Source of the DNA: Rhabdophis nuchalis | Lineage: Eukaryota; Chordata; Lepidosauria; Squamata; Natricidae | Direction: 5' to 3' | DNA length: 64,000 bases | Assembly: GCA_039707465.1 (NCBI GenBank) | Contig: CM077646.1 | Coordinates: forward strand, 83,290,715 to 83,354,714 | Shown here: positions 56,165-59,800 of the stretch, one piece after another | Position numbering within the stretch: position 1 is the stretch's first letter | Layout: each line of letters starts with the position of its first letter | Made by a program: the position numbers and the translations under genes | Notes under the pieces: generated by a model | Told to the model about the DNA's origin: nothing | What the model saw: the letters and a program-made list of their open reading frames with translations, nothing else | The model's database searches: none

Positions 56165-56821
56165 TACAACACCCCGTTAAGCCCCAATTAAAGGAGGAAG
56201 CATACTGCTCTCCTTTTCTGCCTTTCGGCTCATCACCAGAGACCATCTAGACAGAAAGCTATGAGTTCCGTTGTGTACTTATTTTTATAAGTGTGTTAGG
56301 TTTTTGAGCTGATCAATAAATAAGGGAGACTAGGATAGAACCAGTAGTCTAGTGGCAATTATAGCTGCCTCATATGTAATACTTCCCTGGTTCGAATCCC
56401 AGAAAGGGTATGGCTAGCTGATGAGAGCTAAATAGCTCAAAATAGATCTATCCTAGCTCCCTGATTTATTTATTGATCAGCTCAAAAACCTAACACACAT
56501 ATAAAAAAGTACACAACGGAACTAATAGCTTTCTCTCTAGATGGTCTCTGGTGATGAGCCGAAAGGGAGAAAAGGAAAGCAGTATGCTTCCTCCCTTAAT
56601 TGGGGCTCAACAGGGTGTTGTGACACAAGCATATACTTATCCTCCTGTCTCAGCTGATCAGGATAAGAACCAGTAGTCTAGTGGCAATTACAGCTGCCTC
56701 ACATGTAATACTTCCCTAGTTCGAATCCCAGTAAGGGTATGGCTAGCTGATGAGAGCTAAATAGCTCAAAATAGACTATCCTAGTCTCCCTGATTTATTT
56801 ATTGATCAGCTCAAAAACCTA

Positions 56822-56861
<40 letters not shown>

Positions 56862-59800
56862 TGGTCTTGTTGTATTTGGGTGTTTTCCCATGTAAGAATG
56901 AGATTGTTTTTGCAATGTTTCGGCAAGATCTCACTTGCCATCTTCAGGCTTCGGTCTGTGACCGAATACATACATACATACATATATATGCAATCAAGAA
57001 ACTTTTATTTATTAGAAACTTTTAAATTTATTAGAGGTAATCACCCAATATAGTAGATAGTTGAGTAAATAAGAGGGTTAAATATGGTAAAATGTAAATG
57101 AAATAAACTAGAAGGGGAAATAACATGAGAATTGTATCGATTTGTAATTGCTATTAGAAAAAACAAGAAGTTCCTGTTTGTACTGTATTGTGGAAATGTA
57201 GTGTACGTCTAAGTTTTGTGTGTGTGTATTTTGTATGTTCGTAAATAAATAAATAAATTTTTTTTAAAAAAAAATTATGGGGGTGGGCACGCAAGCATGC
57301 ACAATAGCACACACACGTGCTTTTGGCACCCGAGGTGAAAAAGGTTCGCCATCACTGATTTAATCAATACAATAAAACATTGAAATTTTTTAAAAGATAA
57401 AACAACATTAGAAAATTGCAAGAGATTGAGATATCCAAGATGAGGAGACTGAGTTGTTAATATAGGGAGGGGAAGGACTTCCTGGGGCCAAACAGCCCCA
57501 TGACTATGTGGGCACCTGTGTTTTCCAGGCAAGACTACGCAGCCACGTTTTGACCCCTTTACGGAAGGCCAAAAGATTTGGGGCTTTCCTCACATCCGAG
57601 GGCAAGATGTTCTACAAAGCAGGGCAGCAGCAAAAAAGGTCCTCTTCTTTGACCATGCCAGTCTGAATTCTCTGATTGACACGCCTTCCCTGCCTGAATG
57701 AGTGAAACAGACTAATGTAATGGGGCAAAGCCAGCTCCATAGGCAACCTTGCCCTGCCATATAGAGCTTTATAGGTAATGACCAACAATACTTTGAATTG
57801 GACTCTTCTGCTAATACTATTTCCCCTTAAAGGAAAAGCCATCAAGTAACCAGTCCCAGAACATTGCTGATGGAGGAATTTGACTTTAAAAGGCACATAA
57901 GCACAACATAAACCATTCAAGAAGTTGAAGAATACATACCAGACAGACTCCATGAATTCTGGATAAAGAGTTTTATAATCATTGTCAAAATCAATCCATC
58001 GCCCAAGTCTTGTAACACAGGTCTGAAAAGACATTAAATACAACTTACATCCCAGTTCAACATAGCATGTATGCTTAATTATTATTATTATTTTCTTTCT
58101 GTTAAAGAAAAAGGGAGAGACCAATTTTCTTTGGTGGTAAAATAAAAATATTTTTAGGAACAACTTCTGTTTTGAAATGTTAAAAAATAAATTCACAAGG
58201 TATGCAGTGTTTGTAGAATCAGGCTATATTGCAGCATAATTCTTGACAGAGGAGCAGAATGGTGTCCAATGCTCTTATCCCACTGAAACTATTACAAATA
58301 GTAATGATGCCATAATAATTAACACCCAACAATCAGACCTCAATGAAACTGAACATGGATTTCTAACAACTGGATAATTTTATGCAACCAGAGGTTTTTG
58401 GTTTCTGTCTTTGTGTGTGTGTGCTGCATGATGCACAAGCGTACAAGCACAAGCCACAAGCACATGCAGGCGTGCATACCTGCAAAATGTTTAACATTTA
58501 GCAGCTTACAGTTCGACACTTTTGAAAACAGGGAAGACTACAGAAGTAATCAATCTCCTATAAGTCATGCTTTTTGAATCCTTAATAATAATCTAAAATA
58601 GGATAAAGAATAGGAAAATATCTGCAATAGTATAAATATCAACATTTTTTCTTACTCTCCATTCTTGAGAATATCTCATCACAATTCCTCGACAGTTGCG
58701 ATTATATTCTGCAATCCCCATTTTTGCAACATCTTCTGGTCCTTTGATGCCTAGTGCTTTATCAATTTCATACTCCTAAGGAAATCAAAAGCATGATTTC
58801 TTGAATGAAAAATAGAATAATCAGATAGACAGTCACAGACAGAATTAATAGAGGAAGGGAGAGGGGGAGCGGGAGGGAGAGAGATGTCCAACAGACAGTA
58901 AAACCTGGTCAATATAAACAAAATGTTTTTACTGCTTTTGGAGGTGGGGGGAGGCTGTAAATATGCAGGCTATCTGGCACACAGCTCTTATAAAAGACTA
59001 AGCTAAATTAAGACTACACAAAAGTTCTACAAAGCTAAAATAGTTACAAAATCAGTAACATTTGATGGTGGTACAGTGGTGATGGGGAGGCCGCAATTCC
59101 CGCTGCCTGGAACAGCTGGTATTCCAGGAGGCAGATCCAATTGCCAATCAGCGGTTCGTGCTAAATCACACTGTGCGGAAGCTGAACAGGCTATTTGCTG
59201 CAAGGTAGATAGATAGATAGATTTTATTTTTCTATACCGCGTCCTCTCCCCTGGGGGACTCGGAGCGGTGCACAGGGAAAAATTAAAACAAACATAAAAT
59301 ATATACATAAATAAATACAATAAAAACAGATTAAATCAACTGTCCCTGCACTAAAATCCCCATTTTTAAAATTAACATTCCCTAACCCCTGAGGTAGAGA
59401 CTAACCTAGGCCGGCCAAGCAGAAGAAGTGAGTTTTTAATTTCTGACGGAAGAAGCGGAGGTCCGTAGTTGTTCTAATGTCGGGGGGAAGGTCGTTCCAG
59501 AGGGCTGGGCCCGCCACAGAGAAGGCCCTTCCCCTGGGCGTCGCCCGCTGACAAAGTCTAGTGGACGGCACCCGGAGAAGTCCCTCTCTGTGGGAGCGAA
59601 TCGGCCGGGAGGATGTATGGGGCAGAATCCGATCCCGCAGATAGCTAGGTCCCGAGCCATGGAGCGCTTTAAAGATGAGAACTAGCACCAGATGGTAAAT
59701 TGCTGGAAGGCAGAGGCAGCAGCATTTTTTTTTCTTATTTTTCTCCCCAAAAGCTAGGTGCATCCTTTAGATCAGAACGTCTTATAGTCCGAAAATACGG

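Larger units (their letters stand above)
56164..56865. repeat. tRNA-like / hammerhead repeat array (one inverted part-copy and a tandem pair)
   Basis: 56164-56338 is a minus-oriented 5' domain plus tail. 56339-56500 and 56662-56825 are plus-oriented tRNA-hammerhead-tail modules; between them 56505-56640 is a plus-oriented 5' domain. The two hammerhead cleavage sites are 328 bp apart, which defines the monomer. The inverted and direct 5' domains form arms of roughly 175 bp. Confidence 0.75.
55325..57357. mobile_element. hAT-type element split by a later L1 / ribozyme-repeat insertion
   Basis: Starts CCGTTGTGGTGAACCTATGG and ends AAGGTTCGCCATCACTG. The 8-bp duplication ATTTAATC is perfect (55317-55324 and 57358-57365), tying the two halves together across 1.6 kb of nested L1 and repeat DNA (about 55670-57280). 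Same family as 6084 and 34937. Confidence 0.85.

Noticed and set aside
56164..56865. CRISPR-like or bacterial repeat array
   Set aside because: The spacing is irregular and the context is intronic vertebrate DNA with SINE/LINE features.
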